Positions 46,409 through 57,300 of a DNA stretch of 64,000 nt are shown here, piece after piece. Source of the DNA: Marsupella aquatica (Eukaryota; Marchantiophyta); contig OZ316897.1 in the NCBI GenBank assembly GCA_973895155.1, forward strand, positions 17,360,001-17,424,000, given 5' to 3'. The first letter of the stretch is position 1. The number at the start of each line of letters is the position of its first letter. The position numbers and the translations under genes are program-made. The notes beneath the pieces are model-generated. The model did no database searches. It had not been told where the DNA came from and saw only the letters and a list, made by a program, of their open reading frames with translations.

Positions 46409-47884
46409 ATGTCTTCATCCTCTACAACTTCCACCACATCAGATTCCTCTTCCGATGAAGAAAGTCATCCTCCTCCTCAACCTGAACCAACCGTACGTCG
46501 ACCTAGTGGTCCACCACGCCAACTTTGTGGTTGTAAAAAATGTGTGGGGATGGTTGTCCAAAAGTCATATGTATGTGCGGAGCACATTGCTCGATATGGC
46601 CAACATCGAGGTCTTACACCGGGAGCTTCTTCATCCCGTATGGTGAGTTGTAAACTTACTATGATTTCCATTTTATTTTGTAAATCTTGCTAGGTAGCAT
46701 AAAATAAAATTTGGGAGGTTCATCACACTCACTTGGTTCCATTTCTTCCTATAGGTATCCAGTAGGCCTACACCCACTACACCAACACCCTATGTTCCCT
46801 CACAAGGAGTTCTAGATGCTATAGGCTCGGCACTTTCACAAGCTTTTCGTTTAGTGGCAGCAGGGCAAGGTAGTGTTAGGACAATTAAGGGTGACGGTAT
46901 TGTTACAAGCCCGGGGTCCTCACTTCTTTTCTTCCTACCCATCACGCGCGAATAAGTATAGGGTTTTTTAATTGGGTTTAGTGAAATACTTTTAAATTTT
47001 TGTTGAAGAACATTAGGGTTATTTTAATCCAATTTTGAGAATTCTAAAAATCATAGGGTTTTTTTAAATCAAATTTGGGAATATTCTTAGAATATTCCAT
47101 TAAATTAGGGGTAAAAAAATTCCTAAAAAAACTTTATTGACTTAACTTTTAGGGTGTTTATTCCCCCAAAACTTCGCGCGTGATATGGGACACCCCTTGG
47201 ATTGAGGCCCCCGAGGTTACAAGAGGGAAAAAAAAGTCAAAAAGACAGCCTAGAGGGGAAGTGGATCAGTACACTTGTAGGGTTGATGGTAGATGGGGCC
47301 CTTGTACCTTCACAGGGAAGTGTGTTCCTATCATAAAGGATTGGAATCCGGAGTGCCTTGGTTTGCCATGTGATATAACCTATGGTGAGGAGATAGAAGT
47401 TTGGGGAAGACGTTGGGTTGTCAAGAGTTCGACCCTAGGGGAGAGGCATGGGTATGGGATTTTCTCTTGTCAGGACATTATTGTGGATGATATGGGTGGA
47501 AAAGGGCGCTCTTCAGATGGACCAACGTTGTTCCCGTATGGTGGACCCATTTACAAGAGGAGACATTGGAACATGATCCTTGTTCAACACCCTGAGTGGA
47601 AGACTTATGCATTGGACATGGATACTTTTGATGGTTGCACCAGAAAGTATTGTGACCAGCGTATAATTGATGGTGATCCCATCCGTAGTGGGAATATTGC
47701 CGGTTTCATCAACAATACTGTGGGGACCCGGCCTAAGCGTAGGAAAAACTGTGAATGGGTTTTTGTTGATGGTCCCCCTCCAGCCCCTTATGGGCAGAGA
47801 TATCATCATGACCATTGTCTAGTTGTAGCTAATAGGACCATTCTGGTTGGAGAGGAGTTGTTTACACATTATGAATGGGATTAG
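46409..47884 (+). pseudogene. SET-domain-like protein of CACTA element 2
   Basis: Exon 1 (46409-46642) encodes a Ser-rich start, RRPSGPP, then CGCKKCVGMVVQKSYVCAEH and a GTGAGT donor. Exon 2 begins at 46755 (acceptor CTATAG) in phase 0 and runs to about 46940, where a 244-bp TIR element (46941-47184) interrupts it. The remaining frame to 47884 holds EVWGRRWVVKSS, HGYGIFSCQDIIV, LFPYGGPIY, IDGDPIRSGNIAGFINNTV and ANRTILVGEELFTHYEWD, the order of a SET domain. The canonical NHSC motif reads NNTV, so S-adenosylmethionine binding may be altered; the GEEL...Y segment is kept. It ends with a clean TAG after the last motif. The companion transposase starts about 150 bp downstream. The element 1 homologue is at 32172-33492. 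Confidence 0.72.
46941..47184. mobile_element. 244-bp MITE-like insertion in the element 2 SET gene
   Basis: Terminal inverted repeats ATCACGCGCGAA and TTCGCGCGTGAT are perfect over 12 bp and very GC-rich, while the interior is AT-rich and non-coding with imperfect self-complementarity. No clear target duplication could be fixed. The corresponding place in element 1 has no insertion. Confidence 0.6.
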
Positions 47885-48034
47885 GATTACTTTAGGGACA
47901 CGTATTATACGTTCATCGTATGTGAACGTATGTTTTATAATGACATGTTCTTTTTATATTGTTAATAATATGTTTCGAGCACTACTATATTTGGCGTTAA
48001 TTTCATTGTGAATACTTTATTGTATTTTCTATAG

Positions 48035-51000
48035 AATGTGCGGCCTAGTCAAGATATGTTGCCAAGGAGGTTGAGAGCTACATATCAAGAAATGGGCTTG
48101 CCACAAGACGGGGAAACATCATCAGCAGATTCCTCATCAAGTGACAATGATAATGACAGTCCAGATGAAGGGGCACCTCGGACAGATTATGAGGTCATGC
48201 AAGACCAAGAGTCAGCCATGGATGACTTCATGACAGATTGGTTTGGTGTAGACATTGGTGGTGAAGGAGGTGTCCCACCCAATGAAGGAGACCCTCCACC
48301 AAATGTTGCACATGATCCAAGGCCTCAACGTACACCTGAAGGACAAAAACAATGGGAAGAAGCTGAGGCACATGCTAGAACACCTATTTATGGGGGTGCT
48401 CGTTTGAATAGACTATCTGCCATCTTGGCATTGATGAATCTTCAGGCAAAACACAAGGCAAGCAATGCGCTACTATCGGATTTGTTTGCAATTTGCCATG
48501 ATCTCTTGTTACCTAGTGAAAATGTGTTGCCAGGAACTTGGAAGGAGGCAAAGAGGGTTCTATCATCCATTGGCATGGAATACCATATCATTCATGCTTG
48601 TGTGAATGACTGCATTCTCTATCATGAGACCAATGCCAGCGCAACTGAGTGTCCAATTTGTCAAGAGCCTCGATATGAAACCAACATGTTGACCTCAAAG
48701 GTGCCTAGAAAAGCTGTTCGTTGGTTTCCTATTATTCCTCGATTGTTGCACATGTACCGATGTTCTGACTTGGCAGAATTGATGGTATGGCATAAGACAC
48801 ATCGATCAGAGGCCGGTGTCATGCGGTTGCCAGTTGATTCCCCTGCTCACAAGCATGTGGAGTCACAATGGCCAGAATTTGCACGTGACCCTCGTCATGT
48901 GAGGTTGGGGTTGGCATCAAATGGGGTAAGCCCACACTCCCTTGGAGGGAAAGGGCGCCCTACTTCGGTTTGGCCGGTGGTTGTTATGAATTACAACCTT
49001 CCCCCATGGTTGTCCATGAAAAAGGGATTCTTATTGCTATCATTGATTATCCCAGGTCCATCTAAGGTAAAAAACATGGACACCTACTTGGCGCTCTTGG
49101 TTGGGGAACTCCATAAATTATGGGGGGGTGTATGGGCATATGATGGTCGGACAACTACAGGAGGGTTACCACGTGTCTTCCAATTGAAGGGAATCATTAT
49201 GTGGACCATGCATGACTATCCAGGTGAGTGGTATGGATTTGTATTTTTTTCATGTATTGGAGATCAAGTTTGTTTGGAAGGAAGTCCCTCTTTAATTCTA
49301 TGTACATGAACTTTTCAATTCCTTTGACTCTAATTGAGAATGTTATTTTGTGAGCAGGGTTTGGGTTTGTTTCTGGGTTCCAAACTCAAGGGTACAAGGC
49401 ATGCTCCACTTGTGGTCCAAGCCTTCACGATATGGCCAAGTACTCAAAATGGCTGCACAAGATAATCTACCTTGGTCATACCAAGTTTCTTCCACTTGGG
49501 CATCACATGAGGTCTGACCCCCTTTTGTTTTCAGACTTTGACATGATCAATGGTGATGAGCGTGAGATACCTGACCGCACAACATTTTCATATTGGAAGT
49601 CCATAGCTGATAGGGTGGCAGACCCTGAAGATGCCATGGGATTTGATGGTAGTGGATTGACAAGGTGGGGTATACTGGCCACTTTTCCCTATTGGCCTGA
49701 GTTGAAGATTCATCACTTGTTAGACCCCATGCATATAGAGGGAAATGTTGGGAAGGCTTTGATCAAGCACTTTTATGGGGAAAAGAACATTAATTTTAGG
49801 GAGGCATGCCAGGATCTAGAACGACATCCAGATGTATGGATAACAGTTGATGAATCCACAAGGATGGAACATCGTCCTTCAGCTCCATGGGTTTTGAGTG
49901 TTGGTGAAAGAAGAGAGTTTCGACAACGCATAGGGCAGATGCGGTTTCCTACAGGCTATGGTGCCAATCTACGTAAGGCTTTTGGGATGGAGGACAGTCA
50001 TAAATGGCCAATGTATCTCAAGACACATGACTATCATCGTTTACTACAACATATACTTCCTGTGGCAATCATAGGTTTGGGGAGTGAAGAAGTGCAAGAC
50101 GCCCTTTGGTCACTGGGCACTTTGTTGAGATGGATATGCTCAAAGGAAATATATGAAGAAGAGATACCACGGATGGAGGTATTGGCAGCAGAGGTGGTAT
50201 GCAAGTTGGAGAAGGCCCTCCCTCCTTCCTTCTTTGATTGTCAGGTGCATCTTCTCGTTCATCTTGTGAGGGAGGTTGCCATTGCCGGTCCGGTGCATTG
50301 TAGGTGGATGTATTGGCTGGAAAGGTATATGGCCGTGTTAAAGGCTTATGTACGGAACCGTGCATGAGTGGAGGGGAGCATGGCAACTGGATACTTGGCA
50401 GCTGAGAGTATGTTTTATTGTAGTAACATCTTAGCTACCATTGATCCTAGTTTTCCACGCACTTGGATGGAAGAGAGGGAAGTGGAGGAGGACCGTTTAA
50501 CAGGTGCAAAAAAAACACGCTTACTAACCGCAGTGGAGCTGACACAGGTTAGTACTTTCATGTTGAGTAACAGCAATGTGATGGAAGATTGGAGAGAGTT
50601 TTATGAGGATGCAAAGAGGGAGAGTCGTCGCCCAAGGATCTTTCCAAAGTTCCTTGAGTATATGAAGGAGAAAGTACTTCAGTTGGATGCTATGGTGGCC
50701 CAAGGTGAGAATGTATCACATTTTCCAGATATGACTCATGAGGTTCGAACAATTGTTCATGGTCCTTTAAGACTTGTTCAAACCAGAACAGCAATGTGGA
50801 CATAAGGGAGGCATTTCAGGATTTCTGACCTTGATGAGAAGAGGGGAAGAACTTTTGATTGTGGAGTTCAAGGGCAGTTCATGCAAGATTCACAAAGTAG
50901 CCGTCATGACACTAATGTGATCAGAGATGTGGTGCCTCACTATGGGAAGATTGAGGAGATCTTGATCATATCCTATGATGCCGATTCCAAATTTGAAGAG

Positions 51001-51303
51001 TATGTCTTCAAGTGTAAGTGGTTCAAAATTCACCTGGTTGGTGATAATCGCACGGTACTTCTTGATGAGTGTGGGTTTACTCGACTGAAGACATCAGCAA
51101 CTAGCTTTCAACCATCTCATTGGCAAACGTCTGAACCATTTACATTCCCAAGTCACCTTGAGCAGTGTTTCTATATTCCGTACCCACCAGACCTAGAGTG
51201 GTCAGTTGTTATACCGTATGTGCCACGGTCCCGTTCCATTATCTCGGAAAAACCTGACGTTATTATTGTGTCAAATGGAGGCGAGGATGAGGACCAGGTT
51301 TGA
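48035..51303 (+). pseudogene. TNP2-type CACTA transposase with DUF4218 and DUF4216, element 2
   Basis: Exon 1 is 48035-49223 (donor CAG/GTGAGT) and exon 2 starts at 49358 (acceptor GAGCAG), both in the same phase as element 1. Landmarks include ECPICQEPRYETN, the GYKACSTCGPSL block with HTKFLPLGHH (TNP2 family), DPMHIEGNVGKAL, MYLKTHDYHRLLQHILPVAI, LPPSFFDCQVHLLVHLVRE and RWMYWLERY (DUF4218), and HYGKIEEILII through PFTFPSHLEQCFYIPYP (DUF4216-like, 50940-51240). TNP2 proteins cut at the terminal inverted repeats. Two nonsense codons break it: TGA at 50365-50367, where element 1 has AGG, and TAA at 50803-50805, where element 1 has AAG. The TGA sits inside a TGAGTG context. Otherwise the frame is intact over more than 1000 codons. 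Confidence 0.9.
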
Positions 51304-51639
51304 TGCACTAGTAGTAAAACTTGTTGTGGGCCCAGAATTTGACCCTAAACTAACTATCATGGTTTTATTTATATTAACATATTACTTTTCTTCTTTTGTT
51401 TTACAAACACTTAATTGGACTTTGAAATTTCATCTCACTGTTATATATGCAACCTTAGCCGTTTCCAAAGCTATCCTCATGCATGCCACCTTTTTGAAAA
51501 CCCTAGCTGTAACCTAAACACATGCATTCTCCATCTTGTAAAGAAACTCTCTCAAACATTTCCATTCTACAAAATTTTCAAACAACTCTCTTTGCAAAAC
51601 ATTCTCAAGCTTGTCAAGAAGCAACTTCTGAACACTTTG

Positions 51640-52050
51640 TGAATAACACACCATCGGTAATTGTGATGCCAATGTGTTCTCAACTTTGCGAATCAACTAG
51701 ATTCGGTAACTTGCGACTATTTATGCTTCACAATATTGTGCGAAGCTAATAGGTTCACAATATATATTTGAGTACATTATTATCGCTAAATTATGAAACA
51801 AAAGAGATCCAAATGCAGTCGCAATGGTCGCGGATCCACAAATACTTTGCGAGACGAATAGTATCTGAAAGAGTTGCGAATTCAATCCGATCTCAAACAA
51901 ATTGCGAGGTATTTAGCTTCGCAACACCATGTTGCGAACTTGTGAGCATGGTTTATTGTGATGCGTGTTTGATCACAAAATATCTGAAGTCGATGACATC
52001 GCAAGACCATCCCGACGTCAAAAAAAAGCTTCGCAAAAGGGGCCAATATG
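51640..52050. repeat. Right subterminal motif cluster of element 2 (TCGCA type)
   Basis: About twelve TTGCGA/TCGCAA copies in both orientations lie near 51687, 51713, 51737, 51822, 51849, 51875, 51903, 51919, 51934, 52000 and 52031, ending next to the right terminus. Confidence 0.8.
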
Positions 52051-52058
52051 TAGTAGTG

Positions 52059-52131
52059 GTGTTCGTGCCATGCCTTTGGGTCATATGGCAGAATAGTCAT
52101 CATCGAATCCCTTAAAAGAAACTCAGACTGC
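52059..52131 (-). pseudogene. Host exon split by CACTA element 2, upstream part
   Basis: An acceptor-like CCTGGCAG precedes SEFLLRDSMMTILPYDPKAW, which runs to the insertion site. The frame continues into 41849 when element 2 and one GTG are removed. Confidence 0.5.
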
Positions 52132-52331
52132 CAGGGCCGAGGCTGACATACAAATACATAATATACTGATGATAGGTGATACAAAAATTAGTGTTGGCAT
52201 CCGCTCATACACTCTTACAAAATGACCATTCAAGAGGTCATGTGAACTGCTAACTTGGCTATCATCCCTGCACAAACTAATCTCCTGCGTAGACTAACAA
52301 TCTGCGCAATTTAACCTCCCTATGCATGTAC

Positions 52332-53043
52332 CTACTCGCCATCTTGAAGCTCTACAAGGCCTAACACAAAAGGGTCCGTGTTCCAGAGCTGACACACTTT
52401 CCAGGCCCTCTTTTTTGCAAAAACCTCATTGTACTTAACGTCCGCGTCTGGATCTACATCACATGCTGAACACCGAGCATCCAAAGCATGTACACACCCT
52501 GCACCAACAGTGATCTGAACACCATTCATCGTCTGAGTGAACATAATGGACTGTGGATCGACATACTTTTCCCACATGGTTTGGCGAGTCATACGGGATG
52601 GACGATTAGAACCAAACATAATGCCAATAGGCCAAGTCCCTCTCAACATGCCTAATGCCTTTAGCTTACGTCGCAACCTCACTGCTTTCTCATAGAGAAG
52701 GCCTACAGATTGGCTTCGGGTGGTTACCATGGTGTCTTTTGCACCGTTACCTCCGTAGAAGGCAAAGACAGAGGGTCTGAAAATCAAGCCTACCAAAGCT
52801 GGTCCACATGACAAATCCTCCTGCAACAACATCATCCGGTGTGTCACTCACTGTACTATAAAAATGGACAAACTGAGCATCACAAATTGCAAATAGAGCG
52901 AATGTTTCAGGGATTTGGCTAACTTACTTGGCCTCTAGAAATCGACAAAACTTCCCGCTCCCACAACTTCGTGTGGAGCTTTGGATTTGTTACATCAAAG
53001 CTCCTTGAGATCCACCTCTCCCCAACCTTGATGATTCACCTAA
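52332..53043 (-). CDS. Unrecognised host-locus gene, last two exons
   Basis: A likely exon at 52929-53043 (acceptor CTTTAG, donor CAAG/GTAAGT) encodes VGERWISRSFDVTNPKLHTKLWERE. The last exon, starting near 52819 after TTGCAG, encodes CGPALVGLIFRPSVFAFYGG, a cysteine pair region (GAGCVHALDARCSACDVD) and ends LGLVELQDGE with a stop near 52332. The composition looks coding and splice sites are good, yet I recognise no family. It lies upstream, on the same strand, of the exons broken by element 2, so it may be a neighbouring gene of the same host transposon. Confidence 0.45.
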
Positions 53044-53049
53044 AGTTTG

Positions 53050-55857
53050 CTGCAGAATTTGGGGCAATGGTAGCCATCCCAGATTAAAATTTGTTTATCA
53101 AACTCAACTGCACAAACTGCAAATGAATACCTTGCGGCCTTAACCCTTGACGCAATACAAGTGACCAAGGAAGTTCATTCCTGATTGGTGCGTACCTCAG
53201 TCTCCTTTGTCCACTGATCCTCTGATCGTGACCCGGGTCCTCAAAGCTGAATCTTCCTCAAAGCTGAATCTTCCAACCTCCACTCTGCTCAACTAAGCCC
53301 GATGGATGATCACTGCAACTGCTTACAAATGTCTGCGACCAAACCAGGAAAAGCGTTACTTACAGACCAACACCCTAGCCAGTGAAGGAGCTGCAAATGG
53401 AGTCCAAAAAGTGGTGGAAGATTAAGTATGAGAGTAGACCTAAGGCAATAGCAGAAGGCAAGTCAGAGCAGAATAAAATAAGACATAGGAAGCCGGGGAG
53501 GAATCAGAAGAGCGATGGCAAGCGCTTCAACCTAAGCGCAGAAATTAAGAGCTTAAGAAGTCCTAGAGACGGTTGCTAAAGGAACTCAAGAGCAATTGCA
53601 ACATCCGAGGCAATGCCATTTGGCGATATATAGTGAATGCAATATCGTCAACCAAGAAATGCAGTTCACTTGAGGGACTGTCACTACATTCAGGACTACA
53701 TCGTGTGGGTTTTGTTCAGTCTAATGCAGGGAGAGGGTTACCTTGTTGCACCAAACCGGAAGGTGATCGCTCCTTAGCCTTCTAGGGGGTATCCTTCGAT
53801 GATATCTGAAAAGGCCCACAGGCATCAGCTAAAAGCATGTAAACTCTACATCCATCCTTCCATTGAAAAACTCTCTCAACATTGAAAACCAGATGGCTTA
53901 CCGTGCTCAATTGATGTGTCCACTCCCAGAAGAGTCAACACGCAACACTGAAGCTTTCACTATCTCCTTCGATCACTGGGTTTCTCAAAAATGATCTGCA
54001 AGAAAAACATCTCCACAATGAAGCACTCAAGCTGGCAGCGTTTGCAAATCCAATGAAATGTCACTCATGTCGATCGCATCAAGATCTTAAGGATAGTCAC
54101 AATGACTTAGAACAATCCATTGAAATCCAGCCAAATGCATTGGCAGTCAAAGGCACGTAAATCCTACAAATCACAATGCAGTGGCGTGCAAATCCGCAAG
54201 TTGGCACAATTACAGCCAAATCCAGGAAACATTGAGGCAACACATAGAACATTGAAGACATAATCGGGGAGATAACAATGCATGCCTCAAATGTGGAAGG
54301 TTCACAGAGCATTTGAGTGGGTGAGATTGAGACGACCTTGACAATCGCAATGTCGGGGAAGACCTTCCAAACTAAGGACCTTCAAAGCTAGCACTCAGCG
54401 ATGCTGGGCAAGAGCAAGAACAGGCAAACGAGGGCCAACAATGTCGGATGCGGATCGACAATGGTGGACAAGGCCAAAGCAGCAATGGCGGACGAGGAGC
54501 AGCAATGGCGGACAAGGAGCAGCGATGGCAGAGGATTGATGATGATGGACGAGCAACGATGGCGGTCGAGCAATGATGGCGGCCGAGCAGCGATGGCGGC
54601 CGAGCAGCGATGGCGGACGAGCCAGGAGCAAGCAGAAGGCATCAGGGAGCGGGAGTGCGAGGCGAGAGCGAGCGCGAGGCGAGGTGAGACCGAGCGCAAA
54701 GGAAGAATGAGGAGCAGGGGTACGAGGGGGGGCTGACCCCAGGCGGTGACGGTCTCATGACTAAACCCTAAACCTTAGGGTTCATAACGTAGGCGAGGCC
54801 ATGGATCGCCGATTCAATGGCTTCGATTCGCTCTCCCTCTAATCCAACGGTTTTAGTCATCCCCGATGTGTTTTCTTAAATTCCCCGCCAAAACCCCCAC
54901 CACTCCACACACCTGGTCCATCCCCATTGCCCCGGGATCGCCCCCAATCCTCCCTTCAAAACTTTTCTAGCTTAGCATAGCCAGTATTAACATTTTAATT
55001 TATGAAGGAGATATGGATACTGTAAGGATAATACACGTGTACCAATTATAATTTGACACGTGTACCAATAATATGATGCCGCGTGTCGCTACCTATTGAT
55101 TTACCCTTCCGCAAAAGTAAGCAGGATGACATTTCAAGGGGTCTTACGAAATTACAAAGTGGTTTCGGTATATATGCGGTGGTTGCGGAATTGTGAGCAA
55201 ATTATAAAAATTACCGCCGAAGGGATAAAAATGACCCTTGAACGATTCTCACGTCCTCCCCGTATTAGAAAGGAGTGGGGGCCCAGGGGTCAGGGCTAGG
55301 GTCGGGGCGGCTATTTTTGCGCCGACCTGCGCTCCAAAAACAACCGCGACCAGGGAGAAGCGGGGTTCAATGAGAGGTCGAAGGGTATGCGAGTGTGTAA
55401 GGGGCAAAAGGGTTAAAAAGGCCAGTTACAAACCTAAATTGCTGCCGATTCGAATGAGAAAACAATGAGTTACCGATGGGATTTGTTGCCAAATCACATC
55501 GACGCCATTTGCAACTCCAACACTGTAAAAGCTTCCACCACGTTGCCTTCACACCACGTCAAGTGCCAATCCCAAACTCAAAACAATTACCTTGCCACGA
55601 TCAAACTGTTGAGCCGTAGCACTACGCAATGTTTCCACTGAGTCGGACGTCACAAAGAGAAACCCAGTTCAGATGGAAATGAGCTCCATAGCTTGTGAAA
55701 AACCTAAACGCCTCCTTCACTCGTCATGTCGCATTTGGTAACAACTCGACAACAATCCTGCTACCAAAATGATCAGCTTGCTTCAACCTTCAACTTGAGC
55801 TATAATGTGTGATCCCTCCCGCACCGTATAGCTCACACTGTTGAAAAATGCAAACTC
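53050..55857. other. Low-coding stretch with short tandem repeats
   Basis: No convincing gene was seen. AAGCTGAATCTTCC is doubled near 53245-53280. A 17-bp unit resembling GAGCAGCGATGGCGGCC repeats imperfectly at about 54478-54615, giving low-complexity frames on both strands. TTAGGGTTC and CTAAACCCTAAACC words sit near 54755-54785. ACACGTGTACCAAT, with a CACGTG box, is doubled near 55033 and 55055. Confidence 0.4.
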
Positions 55858-55890
55858 CACTAGTAGAAACCGGGGCAATTTAGACCATAC
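55858..55890 (+). mobile_element. CACTA-like left terminus without a partner
   Basis: CACTAGTAGAAACCGGGGC resembles CACTA terminal inverted repeats known from plants. It would be the left end of an element extending rightwards. The matching right end (TTTCTACTAGTG) was not found before 64000, so it would lie outside the window or be lost. Inverted TAGGACT/AGTCCT and repeated AAAAGACTA words follow within 150 bp. Confidence 0.4.
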
Positions 55891-56059
55891 CTTATAGGAC
55901 TAAGCCCACTAAGTCCTTTTTCCATACTTGAAACGACTCGCACCCATTGCACCAGTTTTGTTGAAGACTACAAAAGACTATTAGTGTTTTATGGTTCACT
56001 AAAAGACTATGAGAAGTAACCTTGCTACTTTGTGAACGGTGAATAGTCTAGCACATCAT

Positions 56060-57300
56060 GGGTAATGTTCACTTATGTTGAGGAGGGGTAATTCTGTAAA
56101 GAGGGAGATAGCAAGGGGCATAACTCAATAAATGGCCTTATTTGTGACAAAAAAGGTTTTGGAGTGAGGTTCATGGAGGGTGGACTACGGAGGGATCGAT
56201 TACTAACTCCATCAATAAAAGGCCAAGATGCACAAAGGTAGATTTGTACCGGTCTCAAGGGGGTGTGGGTTTAGGGTTAGGGGGTTGTCCAGGCAAAGAA
56301 CACTCGATTGAAATAGTGACGCAATGGTTTAGGGTAAAGGAACATGTTTAGGGACCCTAACTTGTTTGCTGCCTTGGGAGGATCTTGAGAGCCTGAGCTT
56401 GCAAGCGGCATGCACTCTAAAAATGGCCCTTGGCATTGCAAAGATAGTCTGGCCACAGTCGAGTTGTGAAGACGTTTAGGGGGTTTATATGTCAAGGCTA
56501 GGGGGTGGCTGGGTTTTCACTAAAGGGGGTTTAGGGGGGTTTGATGTCAAGGGTCGGGGGTTGCATGTTAAGGGGATGGGGGTTTAGGAACCATTGGATC
56601 GTTGGCATCATGTCCATTGACATCATGTTCCCCATCATGTCCATTGACATCATATATGTCGGGAAAGATAATTGACAAATTATTCATGAGGGTAGGCAAT
56701 TTGGACAATGTTCAATTGTGTTCAGGAGGGGTAATTGCATAAATTAAGAGGGTGATGACAAGGGGCATCACTCATTAAATGGCCTTATTTGTGACCAAAA
56801 GAGGTTTGGTTTAATGAAGTTCGATCACCACAGATATTTGCTAAGGCCAAAGTATTTGTTTAGCGACACTACACTAAGTTGTCACTCACAACACTTGAGT
56901 GAATGGAGGGGGTTTATGGAGGGTCAGGATAATCTTGCCGTTACCATGTCGGCAACACCAGTGACTTTGGTAAGGGTATCCCAAGCTAGGGGCCTGTATC
57001 GCTTGCAGTACCGTTTGGACACCCGAGTCGCGCGACCGTTGGAAGGGAACAAGCCGGTTATGCAACTTTGCTTACACTTAGCAGGTTGTTGATGTGTTTA
57101 GGGATCCCGCCACATTCCCAACTTGCGGAGCAAGGTTTATTGTGTTCTCTTGGTGGGATCGGGAGTTTAGGGATTGGAGCAAGGTTTTATCGTGTTCTCT
57201 CGATGGGATTGGGAGCTTAGGGATCGGAGCAAGGTTTTCCGTGTAATCTTGGTGGGAACGTCTCTACAGTGAGGTTTAGTGTTCCCATTTTCTTGTGGTC
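56060..57300. repeat. Dispersed and tandem repeats right of the CACTA-like end
   Basis: A segment near 56075-56175 (AGGAGGGGTAATT ... AATGGCCTTATTTGTGAC) recurs near 56723-56800 with moderate divergence. From about 57123 to 57270 a unit of roughly 50 bp starting GGAGCAAGGTTT is repeated three times. The region is G-rich on the plus strand and non-coding as far as can be seen. Confidence 0.6.

Larger units (their letters stand above)
41850..52058 (+). mobile_element. CACTA (En/Spm) element 2, 10,209 bp, SET-bearing
   Basis: The left end CACTACAACACTATCGGCC and the complement of the right end, CACTACTACATATTGGCC, match at most positions with one gap. Both continue into TTTTGCGAAG, giving an imperfect inverted repeat of about 31 bp. 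A GTG duplication flanks it. Layout and strand of the three genes equal those of element 1, but proteins and motifs are clearly diverged, so these are two families and not two copies of one. The motif is TTCGCAA/TTGCGAA. Two in-frame stops and an internal 244-bp insertion suggest it is not autonomous. Confidence 0.93.

Noticed and set aside
27561-52058. CRISPR-like interpretation of regularly recurring short motifs
   Set aside because: The motifs are 6-8 bp, irregularly spaced and in both orientations, as expected for CACTA subterminal repeats.
54388-54736. Leucine- or arginine-rich frames on both strands
   Set aside because: They arise from the 17-bp minisatellite, which is open in several phases.
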